The position numbers and the translations under genes were made by a program. This document shows positions 16,013 through 24,112 of a DNA stretch of 40,869 nucleotides, one piece after another. Below the pieces are notes generated by a model. The model did no database searches and had not been told where the DNA came from. It worked only from the letters and a program-made list of their open reading frames with translations. Location: positions 1 through 40,869 of the forward strand of contig JAEEKE010000102.1 in the NCBI GenBank assembly GCA_016282255.1. The letters are read 5' to 3'. How positions within the stretch are numbered: position 1 is the first letter of the stretch; each line of letters begins with the position of its first letter. The DNA is from Bacillota bacterium (GTDB lineage: Bacteria; Bacillota; Clostridia; Christensenellales; CAG-138).

Positions 16013-17169
16013 TATGCCTCGCCTCCTTTCTTAACGGCTTTGACGGGCTCGGGTACGGGGTCGCCGCGCTTGTCCCTGGGCATCTTCTTGTTGATGCTCA
16101 TCTTCAGCTTGAGGTAGAGCACGAAGCCGCAGAGATAGATGATGATGGCCGAGATAAGATCCGCGATCTGCACGGGGTAGAGCCTGGTGTCGAGCGAGGA
16201 GCCGCCGTCGGTTATGTGCTGGATGAAGTAGGAGGAGAAGATCGCCCCGATCGGGTGCAGGCCGCCGAGGAAGGCCGCCGCGATGCCGTTGAAGCCCATC
16301 GACGGGACGTTGGACTGGTTGATGTCCCACTCCATGAAGCCGGTCAGGAACATCAGCGCCGCTGCGAGGCCCGCGAGCGCGCCGGCGATCAGCATGGTCA
16401 GGATGATGTTCTGCTTCTCGCGCATGCCGGCGTACCTTGCGGCGTTCTTATTGAAGCCCGTCGCCTTGATCTCGTAGCCGAACTTCGTCTTGGAAAGGAT
16501 GATCCAGATGATGACCGCCGCGATGATCGCGATCGGTATCGCTATCGTGACGCTGTCGTTGCCGAAAAGCTTGTTGAGCCCCAGCGTCGGCAGCAGGGCG
16601 GATTTGTTCCTTGAAACGAGGGTGAACGTGTCCTTATAGCCGACGGGGCAGAAGTCCTTCAATACGGAGTTGACCGTGTAGAGGCTTATCCAGTTGAGCA
16701 TTATGCAGGATATGACCTCGTTTACGTTGCAGTAGGCCTTCAGCGCGCCAGAGATGGAGCCGAGAAGCGCGCCCGCGAGCACGGCCGCGATCAGGCAGGC
16801 GTACCACGGAAGGTTGAGGCCCAGCGCGCAGTAGAGCGCCGCGCCCGCGCCGATGACGTACTGGCCGGCGGCGCCGATGTTGAACAGGCCCGCCTTATAC
16901 GCGAACAGGATCGAGAGGCTGCAGAGGATCAGCGGAGCGGTCTTGACGAGCGTATTGCCGAAGCCCTTCATGCGCAGCGCGGGGCTGTTCCTGGTAAGGA
17001 AGTTCTTGAGTATGGTCTCTATCGCCTTGCCGGCGCCGGAGGGCTTGATTATCAGCAGCACTATGAAGCCGATCAGCAGGCCGACCAGGATGCAGATGAC
17101 CGCCGCGATGAAGGAGCGAAAGCCCATGCTCTTGAAGATGCTCTCTCTTTTTTCCTTATTGCTTTCCAT
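16012..17169 (-). CDS. Nucleoside ABC transporter permease 1 (BPD_transp_2)
   Basis: The 385-residue inner-membrane protein has about nine hydrophobic segments and belongs to the same permease family as its neighbour. A cytoplasmic basic N-terminus is followed by a long first membrane segment (about 19-43). Conserved stretches include FAYKAGLFNIGAAGQYVIGA, LPWYACLIAAVLAGALLGSISGALKA and the loop SMGFNGIAAAFLGGLHPIGA. The C-terminus is lysine-rich. It lies one base after the ATPase gene and overlaps permease 2, so the three are one operon. With the BMP lipoprotein it makes up a YufNOPQ/NupNOPQ-like importer. Confidence 0.93.
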   Translation of the reverse strand: MESNKEKRESIFKSMGFRSFIAAVICILVGLLIGFIVLLIIKPSGAGKAIETILKNFLTRNSPALRMKGFGNTLVKTAPLILCSLSILFAYKAGLFNIGAAGQYVIGAGAALYCALGLNLPWYACLIAAVLAGALLGSISGALKAYCNVNEVISCIMLNWISLYTVNSVLKDFCPVGYKDTFTLVSRNKSALLPTLGLNKLFGNDSVTIAIPIAIIAAVIIWIILSKTKFGYEIKATGFNKNAARYAGMREKQNIILTMLIAGALAGLAAALMFLTGFMEWDINQSNVPSMGFNGIAAAFLGGLHPIGAIFSSYFIQHITDGGSSLDTRLYPVQIADLISAIIIYLCGFVLYLKLKMSINKKMPRDKRGDPVPEPVKAVKKGGEA

Positions 17170-17170
17170 G

Positions 17171-18772
17171 TCAGTTCGCCTCCTTGCCTGTATTTCGTTT
17201 CGCGCCCGCCATGTAGAGGCCGAGCTCCTGCACGGTGGTCTGCTTGGGATCGAGCTCGCCGACGATCTCGCCCTCGTACATCACGAGGATGCGGTCGGAG
17301 AGGTTCATGACCTCCTCAAGCTCGAGCGAGATCAGCAGCACCGCGTTGCCCGCGTCGCGATGGGCGATGATGCGCTTATGGATCGCTTCGATCGCGCCGA
17401 CGTCGAGGCCGCGGGTGGGCTGCACCGCAACGAGCAGGCGGGGCGCCTTGTCGATCTCCCTCGCGACGATCGCCTTCTGCTGGTTGCCGCCGCTCATGCT
17501 GCGGGCTATCGTGATCGCGCCCTGGCCGGAGCGGACGTCGTATTCGTCGATCAGCCGATCGGCGTATTTGCGGATAGCGCCCTTCTTGAGGAAGCCGGCG
17601 GGGGAGGTGAACTCGGTGTTGAAATAGGTCTGAAGAATGAAATTGTATTCAAGGGAATAATCGAGCACCAGGCCGTGCTTATGCCTGTCCTCGGGGATAT
17701 GGCTCATGCCGTTGACCGAGCGCTTTCTGATGCTCATGTTCGTGATATCGGTCAGCTTTTCGCCCTTGCCGGTCAGCATGCTGAGCTTGCCGCTCTCGAG
17801 GGGCTCGAGGCCGGTGATGCCGTACACGAGCTCGGTCTGGCCGTTGCCGTCGATGCCCGCTATACACACGATCTCGCCCGCGTGAACCTCGAAGCTGACG
17901 TCCTTGACGGCCAGATTATGGTGCAGCTTGGAGGCGACGGAGATGTTCTCGGCCTTGAGGACCGTCTCCTTGGGCTCGGCGTCCTTCTTGGGGACCACGA
18001 ACTCGACGTCCCTGCCGACCATCATGCGGGAGAGCTCCTCCTTGGTGGTGTCCTTGACGTTGACGGTGCCTATGTATTTGCCCTTTCTCAGTACCGAGCA
18101 GCTGTCGGCCACGGCGAGGATCTCGTTGAGCTTGTGGGAGATGAAGAGGATGCTCTTGCCCTCGGCCGCGAGGTTGCGCATGATCTGCATCAGCTCGTCG
18201 ATCTCCTGCGGGGTGAGCACGGCGGTCGGCTCGTCGAAGATCAGGATCTCGTTGTCGCGATACAGCATCTTGAGGATCTCGGTGCGCTGCTGCATGCCGA
18301 CCGTGATATCGGAGATCTTCGCGTCGGGCTCGATCTTAAGGCCGTACTTCTCGCTGAGCTCGAGCACCTTCTTGCGCGCCTCCTTCTTGCGAAGGAAACC
18401 GGCGGTGTTCGGCTCGACGCCGAGAATGATGTTGTCGAGAACGGAAAAGATCTCGACCAGCTTGAAGTGCTGATGCACCATGCCTATGCCGAGATCGTTG
18501 GCGTCGTTCGGGTTATTGATCTTAACGACCTCGCCGTTCTTCTTGATGATGCCTTCCTCGGGCTGATAGAGCCCGAAAAGCACGCTCATCAGGGTGGATT
18601 TGCCCGCGCCGTTCTCGCCGAGGAGCGCGTGGATCTCACCTTTTTTGAGCCTGAGGGTGATATTGTCGTTGGCAACGATGCCCGGGAAGCGCTTGGTGAT
18701 GCCGATCATCTCGATCGCGTATTCGCCGCCCGGCTGTTCCTTCTGTAATACCTGTTCCGTTTGCTTGTCCAA
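17171..18772 (-). CDS. Nucleoside ABC transporter, double ATPase subunit
   Basis: The 533-residue protein carries two ABC domains. The first has Walker [10 protein letters not shown] (52-60), a degenerate signature VGMQQR and Walker B ILIFDEPT. The second has a degenerate Walker A ([10 protein letters not shown]), the signature MSGGNQQK (426-433) and [13 protein letters not shown]. This asymmetric design is standard for the RbsA/MglA/YufO class, which energises sugar or nucleoside importers. The start is TTG at 18772, with AGGGGG seven bases upstream and a clear promoter further out. No ATG occurs until residue 22, inside the first domain. Permease 1 follows with one base between. Confidence 0.94.
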   Translation of the reverse strand: MDKQTEQVLQKEQPGGEYAIEMIGITKRFPGIVANDNITLRLKKGEIHALLGENGAGKSTLMSVLFGLYQPEEGIIKKNGEVVKINNPNDANDLGIGMVHQHFKLVEIFSVLDNIILGVEPNTAGFLRKKEARKKVLELSEKYGLKIEPDAKISDITVGMQQRTEILKMLYRDNEILIFDEPTAVLTPQEIDELMQIMRNLAAEGKSILFISHKLNEILAVADSCSVLRKGKYIGTVNVKDTTKEELSRMMVGRDVEFVVPKKDAEPKETVLKAENISVASKLHHNLAVKDVSFEVHAGEIVCIAGIDGNGQTELVYGITGLEPLESGKLSMLTGKGEKLTDITNMSIRKRSVNGMSHIPEDRHKHGLVLDYSLEYNFILQTYFNTEFTSPAGFLKKGAIRKYADRLIDEYDVRSGQGAITIARSMSGGNQQKAIVAREIDKAPRLLVAVQPTRGLDVGAIEAIHKRIIAHRDAGNAVLLISLELEEVMNLSDRILVMYEGEIVGELDPKQTTVQELGLYMAGAKRNTGKEAN

Positions 18773-18844
18773 AAGTATTCCCCCTTGTCCGGCCGCTTGG
18801 ATTTGATACGCCGCTTTGTAAACGGCGACTTAACGGTATATTTT

Positions 18845-18873
18845 ATTTTAACACACGGGATGGCGTTTTTCAA
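18845..18873 (-). promoter_or_regulatory. Promoter of the nucleoside transporter operon
   Basis: Minus-strand TTGAAA (18873-18868), a 17-base spacer and TAAAAT (18850-18845) give a leader of about 65 bases. The leader contains a small hairpin (CGCCG and CGGCG arms, 18809-18827). Confidence 0.85.
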
Positions 18874-18942
18874 TATAAAAATGAAGCTTAGGGGGAAGAT
18901 GTTTTAACGAGCGGGGGAGCGCCTGCATCGGAAACGGAAAGC

Positions 18943-18973
18943 AAAAGAAAACCCCCGCCTGAAAAGACGGGGG
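18943..18973 (-). terminator. Terminator of the tRNA-Arg gene
   Basis: On the minus strand CCCCCG (18973-18968) pairs with CGGGGG (18957-18952), and TTTTCTTTT follows immediately. It lies a few bases after the tRNA 3' end. Confidence 0.88.
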
Positions 18974-18977
18974 CTCA

Positions 18978-19053
18978 TGGCGCGCCCAGCAGGATTTGAA
19001 CCTGCGACCTACCGGTTCGTAGCCGGGCACTCTATCCGCTGAGCTATGGGCGC
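18978..19053 (-). tRNA. tRNA-Arg (anticodon ACG)
   Basis: The 76-base gene folds into a full cloverleaf: acceptor arm GCGCCCA/TGGGCGC, D arm GCTC/GAGT, anticodon loop CTACGAA with ACG (read as ICG for CGU, CGC and CGA codons), and T arm GCAGG-TTCAAAT-CCTGC. The outermost anticodon-stem pair is mismatched. The discriminator is G and the 3' CCA is encoded. It has its own promoter and terminator and stands alone between the transporter and YcxB operons. Confidence 0.97.
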
Positions 19054-19078
19054 ATCGCTTCTCTCAAAGTGCCTGATT

Positions 19079-19107
19079 ATTTTAGCGCAATACTTTTGTT
19101 TTGTCAA
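19079..19107 (-). promoter_or_regulatory. Promoter of tRNA-Arg
   Basis: A consensus TTGACA (minus strand, 19107-19102), 17 bases and TAAAAT (19084-19079) lie about 25 bases before the tRNA. Confidence 0.88.
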
Positions 19108-19170
19108 TACTGTTTTCTGCAATATATATTTCGGTTGAAGAAGCTGTTTCTCCGGTGTGTTGCCCGCAGG

Positions 19171-19199
19171 TTGCCATAAAACCCTTTATTTGGTATAAT
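19171..19199 (+). promoter_or_regulatory. Promoter of the YcxB-like operon
   Basis: TTGCCA (19171-19176), 17 bases and a perfect TATAAT (19194-19199) precede the first YcxB-like gene, whose start has a GGAGG site. Confidence 0.85.
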
Positions 19200-19230
19200 C
19201 CGATTATCAGAATGCAGCGGAGGTAAAGCC

Positions 19231-19770
19231 ATGGAGATAACCGCATCGGGAAGGAACGATCTTGGCGCCGTAACGGCGCTGACGAGGGCGAATATGTTCG
19301 GGCGGGCGGAGCCGAAAAGGATGCTCATATTCCTGCTCGCCGTGATCGGCGCGGCGGCGCTTATCGAGACCGCGGTGATCGTCGTTTTCAAGCAGGGCAG
19401 CGACCGCTTCGAGGGCCTGCTGACCCTCGCCTGCTGCGCGGTGACCGCGGGGCTGCTGCTTTGGATGTTCACCGCCCTGCCGAAGAAGAAATACGAGCAG
19501 CTCGGCGCCAAGCGCGACATGCTCAACCGCTATCGCTTCACGGAGGAAGGCTTTTCAGTCGCCGTGGATCAGGACGGCTTTTCCGCCGGCGGCGCGCATT
19601 CCTACGCCTCGGTCCTCAAGGTCGCGGAGACGGGCGAGTTCTTCTTTATGTACCTTTCGGGCGGCGTGCTGATCGTTAACAGGGCGTCGGTCGAGGGCGG
19701 AACGCCCGAGGAGCTGCGCGAGCTGCTGAAAAGCCGCATCGCGGGCAAATACGTTGTCTGCAAATACTGA
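19231..19770 (+). CDS. YcxB-like membrane protein, copy 1
   Basis: The 179-residue protein has a short N-terminus, two membrane segments (about 31-54 and 62-83) and a cytoplasmic C-terminal domain of the YcxB type: YRFTEEGFSV, HSYASVLKVAETGEFFFMYLS, then the EGGTPEELRELL ending. The domain resembles a small PH-like beta barrel. YcxB-like proteins are common in Firmicutes and their role is unknown. GGAGG before ATG fixes the start. It is the first of three tandem relatives, each 12-17 bases apart, which must have arisen by duplication. Confidence 0.82.
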   Translation: MEITASGRNDLGAVTALTRANMFGRAEPKRMLIFLLAVIGAAALIETAVIVVFKQGSDRFEGLLTLACCAVTAGLLLWMFTALPKKKYEQLGAKRDMLNRYRFTEEGFSVAVDQDGFSAGGAHSYASVLKVAETGEFFFMYLSGGVLIVNRASVEGGTPEELRELLKSRIAGKYVVCKY

Positions 19771-19782
19771 AAGGAAGGAAAA

Positions 19783-20304
19783 ATGGAGATCAAAGCAAGC
19801 TGCCGCATCGACGAAAGACTTACAAAAATGTTGGTAAAGCGCAGGCCGCTGAGGAGCATGATCCTGCCGATCGTATTCAGCGCCGTGTATCTCGGCCTGC
19901 TCGGTTACAGCGCGTACCTTCTGAGCCTGAAGGTAACGAAATGGACCGTGCTCACCGCCGTACTGGCGGTCGGGTTCACGGCCTACGGCGCGGTGCGCCA
20001 GCTTACGGTCCGCCGCCGACTTAAGAAGCATTTCGGAAAGCATTGGGGCGCTGAAAACAAATATGTTTTCGGACCCGAGGGCTTCGAGGCCGTCGAGACC
20101 GCTCAGGGCATTAATTCTGTCGAGCGTGTCGAGTATCAAAAGCTCGAGCGCCTCGTCGAGACGAAGGAATACTTCCTCGCATATACCTCGAAGATACTCT
20201 ATTACCCGATCCTGAAGGAAACGATCGAGGGTGGCACCGAGGACGAGCTGAGGGCGCTTTTGACGAGCTGCCCGGAGACGGAATACAGGCTTGAAAACAA
20301 ATAG
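19783..20304 (+). CDS. YcxB-like membrane protein, copy 2
   Basis: The 173-residue paralogue keeps the plan of copy 1: membrane segments at about 26-46 and 52-70, a charged linker RRRLKKHFGKHWG, and a C-terminal domain with YVFGPEGFEAV, VEYQKLERLVETKEYFLAYTS and EGGTEDELRALL. The GGAAGGA site precedes ATG and the gene ends with TAG. Compared with the other copies its membrane linker is more basic and it lacks the LPKKxYxxxG segment. Function unknown. Confidence 0.82.
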   Translation: MEIKASCRIDERLTKMLVKRRPLRSMILPIVFSAVYLGLLGYSAYLLSLKVTKWTVLTAVLAVGFTAYGAVRQLTVRRRLKKHFGKHWGAENKYVFGPEGFEAVETAQGINSVERVEYQKLERLVETKEYFLAYTSKILYYPILKETIEGGTEDELRALLTSCPETEYRLENK

Positions 20305-20321
20305 AGCGAAAGGAAACCAAT

Positions 20322-20837
20322 ATGGAGATACACGCATCTGGGATCAACGATTTCAAAACGGTAAAGGCCCTCAATAAGGCCGCGGTCGGCGCCAAAAACT
20401 TTGCGGCCCTGGGCGTATACGCCCTGGTCTTCGCCTTGTTCACCTATCAGATGCTCAGTCCGCGCTACGCGAAAAACGCCGTCAACTATATCCTCTACGC
20501 CTTCTGCGCGGCGTTATTCGTGTACTTTATCGTCCTCTGCGTCAACATACCCAAGCGCGCATACAAGCGGATGGGCAGGAACGCGGGCACCGTCGGGCGC
20601 TACACTTTCACCGACGAGGGCATGACCGTCGCCGCAAGCACGGACGGCTATGAGGGCGAGACCACGGTCTCCTATGACCATATCCTGCGGGTCATCGAAA
20701 CGCCGGAGTATTTCTTCCTGTTCATCAGCGGCAGCAACGCCTGGCCCGTCGATAAGAGCACCTTCGAGGGCGGCACGCCGGAACAGCTCGCCGAAAAGCT
20801 CCGCGCGAACGTGAAGAAGTATAAGGTGAAACGATAA
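20322..20837 (+). CDS. YcxB-like membrane protein, copy 3
   Basis: The 171-residue paralogue is closest to copy 1: the start MEIHASGIND matches MEITASGRND, membrane segments lie at about 26-44 and 53-73, IPKRAYKRMG follows, and the C-terminal domain reads YTFTDEGMTV, VSYDHILRVIETPEYFFLFIS and EGGTPEQLAEKL. Spacing to copy 2 is 17 bases with a GAAAGGA site. The three copies probably form a hetero-oligomer or respond to related signals. Neither is shown. Confidence 0.82.
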   Translation: MEIHASGINDFKTVKALNKAAVGAKNFAALGVYALVFALFTYQMLSPRYAKNAVNYILYAFCAALFVYFIVLCVNIPKRAYKRMGRNAGTVGRYTFTDEGMTVAASTDGYEGETTVSYDHILRVIETPEYFFLFISGSNAWPVDKSTFEGGTPEQLAEKLRANVKKYKVKR

Positions 20838-20852
20838 AGGGATAAGGTTGCC

Positions 20853-22121
20853 ATGAAATACATTTTCGGAACGAATAAAGGCGCCGGAGCGAAAGCGCCG
20901 GACGGCGAAGTCTTCATCACCGCGAAGAGCGACGAAGAATTGACCGCGAAGATCGCAAGGACCTTCGAGCACACGACGAAGCTCGCGATAATGAACGCAT
21001 CCCCGCTTCCCTTATGGCTTACGATCGTCAAATGGATCGGCGCGTTCGCGGCCGCGTTCGGTCTTTACGCGGTGATTGACTTCATACTGGGTCTGAATGA
21101 AAAAACGCAGTCGTTTGCGCAGTTCTATCACAGAATACCGTGGCTGTTCAATGCCGCTGCGGTCGGCGCGGTACTGTTCATCGTGCTGTTCATCATAGAA
21201 AAAGTTAAGAAAAAACAGCTCAGAGACAGCGGCGAGCCGGAAAAGGCGTTCGAGGAAGCTCTCGCGGTGACGGGCTTGATAGACGAAAAGTTCGGCATCC
21301 CGGAGGACTCGCCCGATATCGATGTGATCGCATTCGACTATAATGAGACAGAGGACGGGATCGAATCCAACTCCCTTTCGTCCCTTGAGGACCTGTATGC
21401 CTGGCGCGACGGGGATGACCTGAAGCTTGCGCTGATCTCGGAGGATGACGGCGCTTCGCTCTACACCCTGCCGATCGCGGACATGAAGGGGATCGCGATC
21501 GAGCGGATGGGCTTCAACGTGGCGAACTGGAGCAAGACGTGGCAGCCCGACCCCAAGAAGCACGAGGTCTATGGCGTCAAGGTCGCCGGCCAGTACGGCT
21601 TTGCGGGCCTTTCGTACTGCTGCGCGCTCGATATCGTAAAGAACGGCGAGACCTACCGCCTGCTGTTCCCGGCCTACGAGCTTGAACAGGTCGCGGCGCT
21701 GACGGGGCTTACTGCGCCCGCCCTGCCCGATAAGAAGGAGCTGCGCGCCGCGCCTGAGAACGCCGAAAAGCTGCGTCCCGTCTATTACTGGAAGGTACCG
21801 GAGGGCGAGAACGTCAAGTCGTGGTTCATGCCGGGCGCGGACCGTGAGTTCGCATCCAAGCACCCGGCGGCGTATGTCGTTCTGGCCCTGATCGCGCTCT
21901 GCGGACTTTTCGCGCCGGTGATCGTCTATATTCCCCTGTCGATCCCGCGACTGGGCAACAGCAACGGCATGATCCTCGTTGGAGCGATCGGAGCGTTCAT
22001 ATTCGGCTTTGGGCTTTTCAACCTGATCGCCGCATGGATACACCAGTATCTCGGGCATAGGGTGACGATCATCTCGATCGTCCTCGGCGCGGTGCTGATG
22101 GCGCTGCCGTTCGTAATATAA
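20853..22121 (+). CDS. Unknown membrane protein, last gene of the YcxB operon
   Basis: I do not recognise this 422-residue protein. It has two membrane segments near the N-terminus (about 50-73 and 90-112), a soluble domain of roughly 200 residues (about 120-330) with an acidic first part and a PH-like run (YAWRDGDDLKLALISEDDGASLYTLPI is cut here into recognisable strands by Asp-Gly turns), and two or three C-terminal segments (about 340-420). It starts 15 bases after copy 3 and is in the same transcript. The layout of membrane pair plus beta-rich domain is like an enlarged YcxB protein, so distant kinship is possible but not demonstrated. Confidence 0.7.
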   Translation: MKYIFGTNKGAGAKAPDGEVFITAKSDEELTAKIARTFEHTTKLAIMNASPLPLWLTIVKWIGAFAAAFGLYAVIDFILGLNEKTQSFAQFYHRIPWLFNAAAVGAVLFIVLFIIEKVKKKQLRDSGEPEKAFEEALAVTGLIDEKFGIPEDSPDIDVIAFDYNETEDGIESNSLSSLEDLYAWRDGDDLKLALISEDDGASLYTLPIADMKGIAIERMGFNVANWSKTWQPDPKKHEVYGVKVAGQYGFAGLSYCCALDIVKNGETYRLLFPAYELEQVAALTGLTAPALPDKKELRAAPENAEKLRPVYYWKVPEGENVKSWFMPGADREFASKHPAAYVVLALIALCGLFAPVIVYIPLSIPRLGNSNGMILVGAIGAFIFGFGLFNLIAAWIHQYLGHRVTIISIVLGAVLMALPFVI

Positions 22122-22145
22122 TACCTCTAACGGAGGAGGTCGCAC

Positions 22146-22239
22146 TGCACCAACGGGGACGGTTCTCTTTGGTGCAATATGCAGCATGGAATTGGGTTCA
22201 GCCCGTATTGCACCAAAAAGAACCGTCCCCATTGGTGCA
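22146..22239. repeat. Nested palindromic REP-like element (GGGGACGGTTCT type)
   Basis: Two 34-base arms (22146-22179 and 22206-22239) are near-perfect inverted copies around a 26-base centre. Each arm is itself framed by TGCACCAA and TTGGTGCA, so single arms can also fold. The core GGGGACGGTTCT occurs in dispersed repeats of many bacteria, often linked to REP-associated IS200-like transposases. No transposase is in this window. It lies between converging operons and could also act as an RNA hairpin. Confidence 0.85.
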
Positions 22240-22306
22240 CGATACTTCTCTTTCCCGCCGCTTTACCGACGCGGGAAAAGCCGAAAACCCATATAACGGT
22301 ATAAAG

Positions 22307-22331
22307 AAAAAGGCGGGATCACCGCCTTTTT
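22307..22331. terminator. Bidirectional terminator
   Basis: AAAAAGGCGG (22307-22316) pairs perfectly with CCGCCTTTTT (22322-22331) around a five-base loop. A and T runs are present for both directions, and the operons converge here. Confidence 0.92.
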
Positions 22332-22349
22332 CGTATTGCTGCCGAAGGA

Positions 22350-24053
22350 TCACTCTATCCCGCTCAGGTCATAATCCTCGAGCCACTTGGAGGCCGTTTC
22401 GCATACGCCCCTCAAGCACGCCTCGTCGAAGGGGGAGACGAGCCCGGCGTTCTTCAAAAGCTCGGTGAAGGTGCGGCTGCCGCCCTGAACGGTGTAGGCC
22501 ATGTAATGCGCCCAGGCGTCCTTCATATCCTTCTGTATCATCGCCCAGAACTCCAGCGCGACTGTCTGCGCGAGGCAGTAGTCGATGTAGTAGAACGGGC
22601 TGCAGTAGATGTGGTTCTGCCTCTGCCAGCCCTTGCCCTCGGAATAGACGGGGATCTCTCCGTCAAGCTTCATCCAGGGCATGTATATGCCGAGGAGGCG
22701 CTTCCACTCGGCGTGGCGCTCCGCGGGGGTGAGCTCGGGCTTTTCATAGACGATGTGCTGGAAATGATCGACCATCGTGCCGTAGGGGATGAACGTGATC
22801 GCTCCTGCAAGGTGGGAATAGAGGAACTTGCGCTCGTCCTTGCCGAAGAACTCCTTTGCCCAGGGCCAGCCGAAGAACTCCATGCTCATCGAATGCACCT
22901 CGCAGGCCTCCATGCTGGGCCAGGCATAGGCGAGCGGTATGCGCTTGCGGTTGAGCCAGTACTCGAAGGCGTGGCCCGCCTCATGCGTGACCACCTCGAC
23001 GTCGTGCTGGGTGCCGTTGAAATTGGCAAATATGAAAGGCGTTTCATACGCGGGGAGCCCCGTGCAGTAGCCGCCGGACTGCTTGCCCTCGGTGGAGAGC
23101 ACGTCCATCATCTCGTCGTCCAGCATGTGGCGGAAGAATTCGCTCGTTTCGGGCGAGAGCTCGTCATAGAATTTGCGGCCCGCGGCGAGGATGTCGTCCG
23201 GCGTGCCGGCGGGGCGGGGGTTGCCGCTGCGGAATTCCAGCGCGGCGTCCGCAAAGGAGAGGGGATAGCTTTTGCCCAGGCGCTCCGCCTGACGGCGGAT
23301 CACGGATTCGGCCACGGGCACGAGGTATTTTTGCACTGCCTCGCGGAACTTTTCCACGTCCTCCTTGCCGTAGCAGTTGCGGCCCATGCGGTAATAGCCG
23401 AGCTGAGTATAGCCCTCATAGCCCATCTTTTTGCCCATGGCGTCGCGCAGATGGGTCAGCTCGTCGTAGATGGCGTCGAGCCGCTCGCCGTTTTCGGCGT
23501 ACCAGCTTCCGTCAGCGATCCATGCGGCTTTGCGGCGCGCGTCGTCCGCGTCGGTCTTGAAGGGCGAGAGCTGCGAAAGCGTGTAGACGCCGCCCTCGAA
23601 CGGCACCTGCGCCGAGGCGATCAGCTTCATGTATTCGGTGGTCAGCTCGTTCTCCTTCTGCATCTCGGGGATGATTTCGGGGGAGAAGGCCTTCAGCTCG
23701 ATCTCGGCGTTTTTGAACATCAGGTCGCCGAACTCCTTTTCGAAGTCCCCGCGGAAGGGGCTCTTCATAAGCTCGAGCGTCCAGGCCTGGGAGTATTCCT
23801 GCAGCTCGGGGCTGAAGGAATCCCAGAATCTGCTCTCGGCGTCGTAGAATTCGTCGCGGGTGTCTATGGAGTGCCGTATCATGGCAAGCTCCGCCATGGT
23901 CGTTACGCGCTTCTCCTCCTCTTCCTTCTCGAGGAATATCGCGCGGGCCGCGGCGTAATCCTCAGCTGCGGCGAGGCGCCCGGTCAGCTCCCGAAGATAC
24001 TGCTTGACTTTATCCGCATCCGGGCGGGTATAGGTCATTTCCTTGAATTTCAT
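22350..24053 (-). CDS. M3-family oligoendopeptidase
   Basis: The 567-residue cytoplasmic zinc peptidase has the HEAGH motif at 357-361 (zinc ligands His357 and His361, catalytic Glu358) and the third ligand Glu385 in the following helix (CEVHSMSMEFF). The C-terminal half also shows the family's YCSPFYYIDYCLAQ substrate-binding stretch with paired tyrosines. The length is typical of PepF-like members that cleave peptides of about 5-20 residues. AGGAGG before ATG supports the start. It is the last gene after the methyltransferase and M42 aminopeptidase, and the two peptidases could act in sequence to turn oligopeptides into amino acids. Confidence 0.95.
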   Translation of the reverse strand: MKFKEMTYTRPDADKVKQYLRELTGRLAAAEDYAAARAIFLEKEEEEKRVTTMAELAMIRHSIDTRDEFYDAESRFWDSFSPELQEYSQAWTLELMKSPFRGDFEKEFGDLMFKNAEIELKAFSPEIIPEMQKENELTTEYMKLIASAQVPFEGGVYTLSQLSPFKTDADDARRKAAWIADGSWYAENGERLDAIYDELTHLRDAMGKKMGYEGYTQLGYYRMGRNCYGKEDVEKFREAVQKYLVPVAESVIRRQAERLGKSYPLSFADAALEFRSGNPRPAGTPDDILAAGRKFYDELSPETSEFFRHMLDDEMMDVLSTEGKQSGGYCTGLPAYETPFIFANFNGTQHDVEVVTHEAGHAFEYWLNRKRIPLAYAWPSMEACEVHSMSMEFFGWPWAKEFFGKDERKFLYSHLAGAITFIPYGTMVDHFQHIVYEKPELTPAERHAEWKRLLGIYMPWMKLDGEIPVYSEGKGWQRQNHIYCSPFYYIDYCLAQTVALEFWAMIQKDMKDAWAHYMAYTVQGGSRTFTELLKNAGLVSPFDEACLRGVCETASKWLEDYDLSGIE

Positions 24054-24112
24054 TCTGTGCCTCCTGATATTTGATTTGTCTTAAGCTCTGATAATACTGC
24101 CTGCTGCCGGTT

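Noticed and set aside
18848..19030. A 60-codon frame over the tRNA terminator region.
   Set aside because: It overlaps the tRNA and its terminator and has no start signal.
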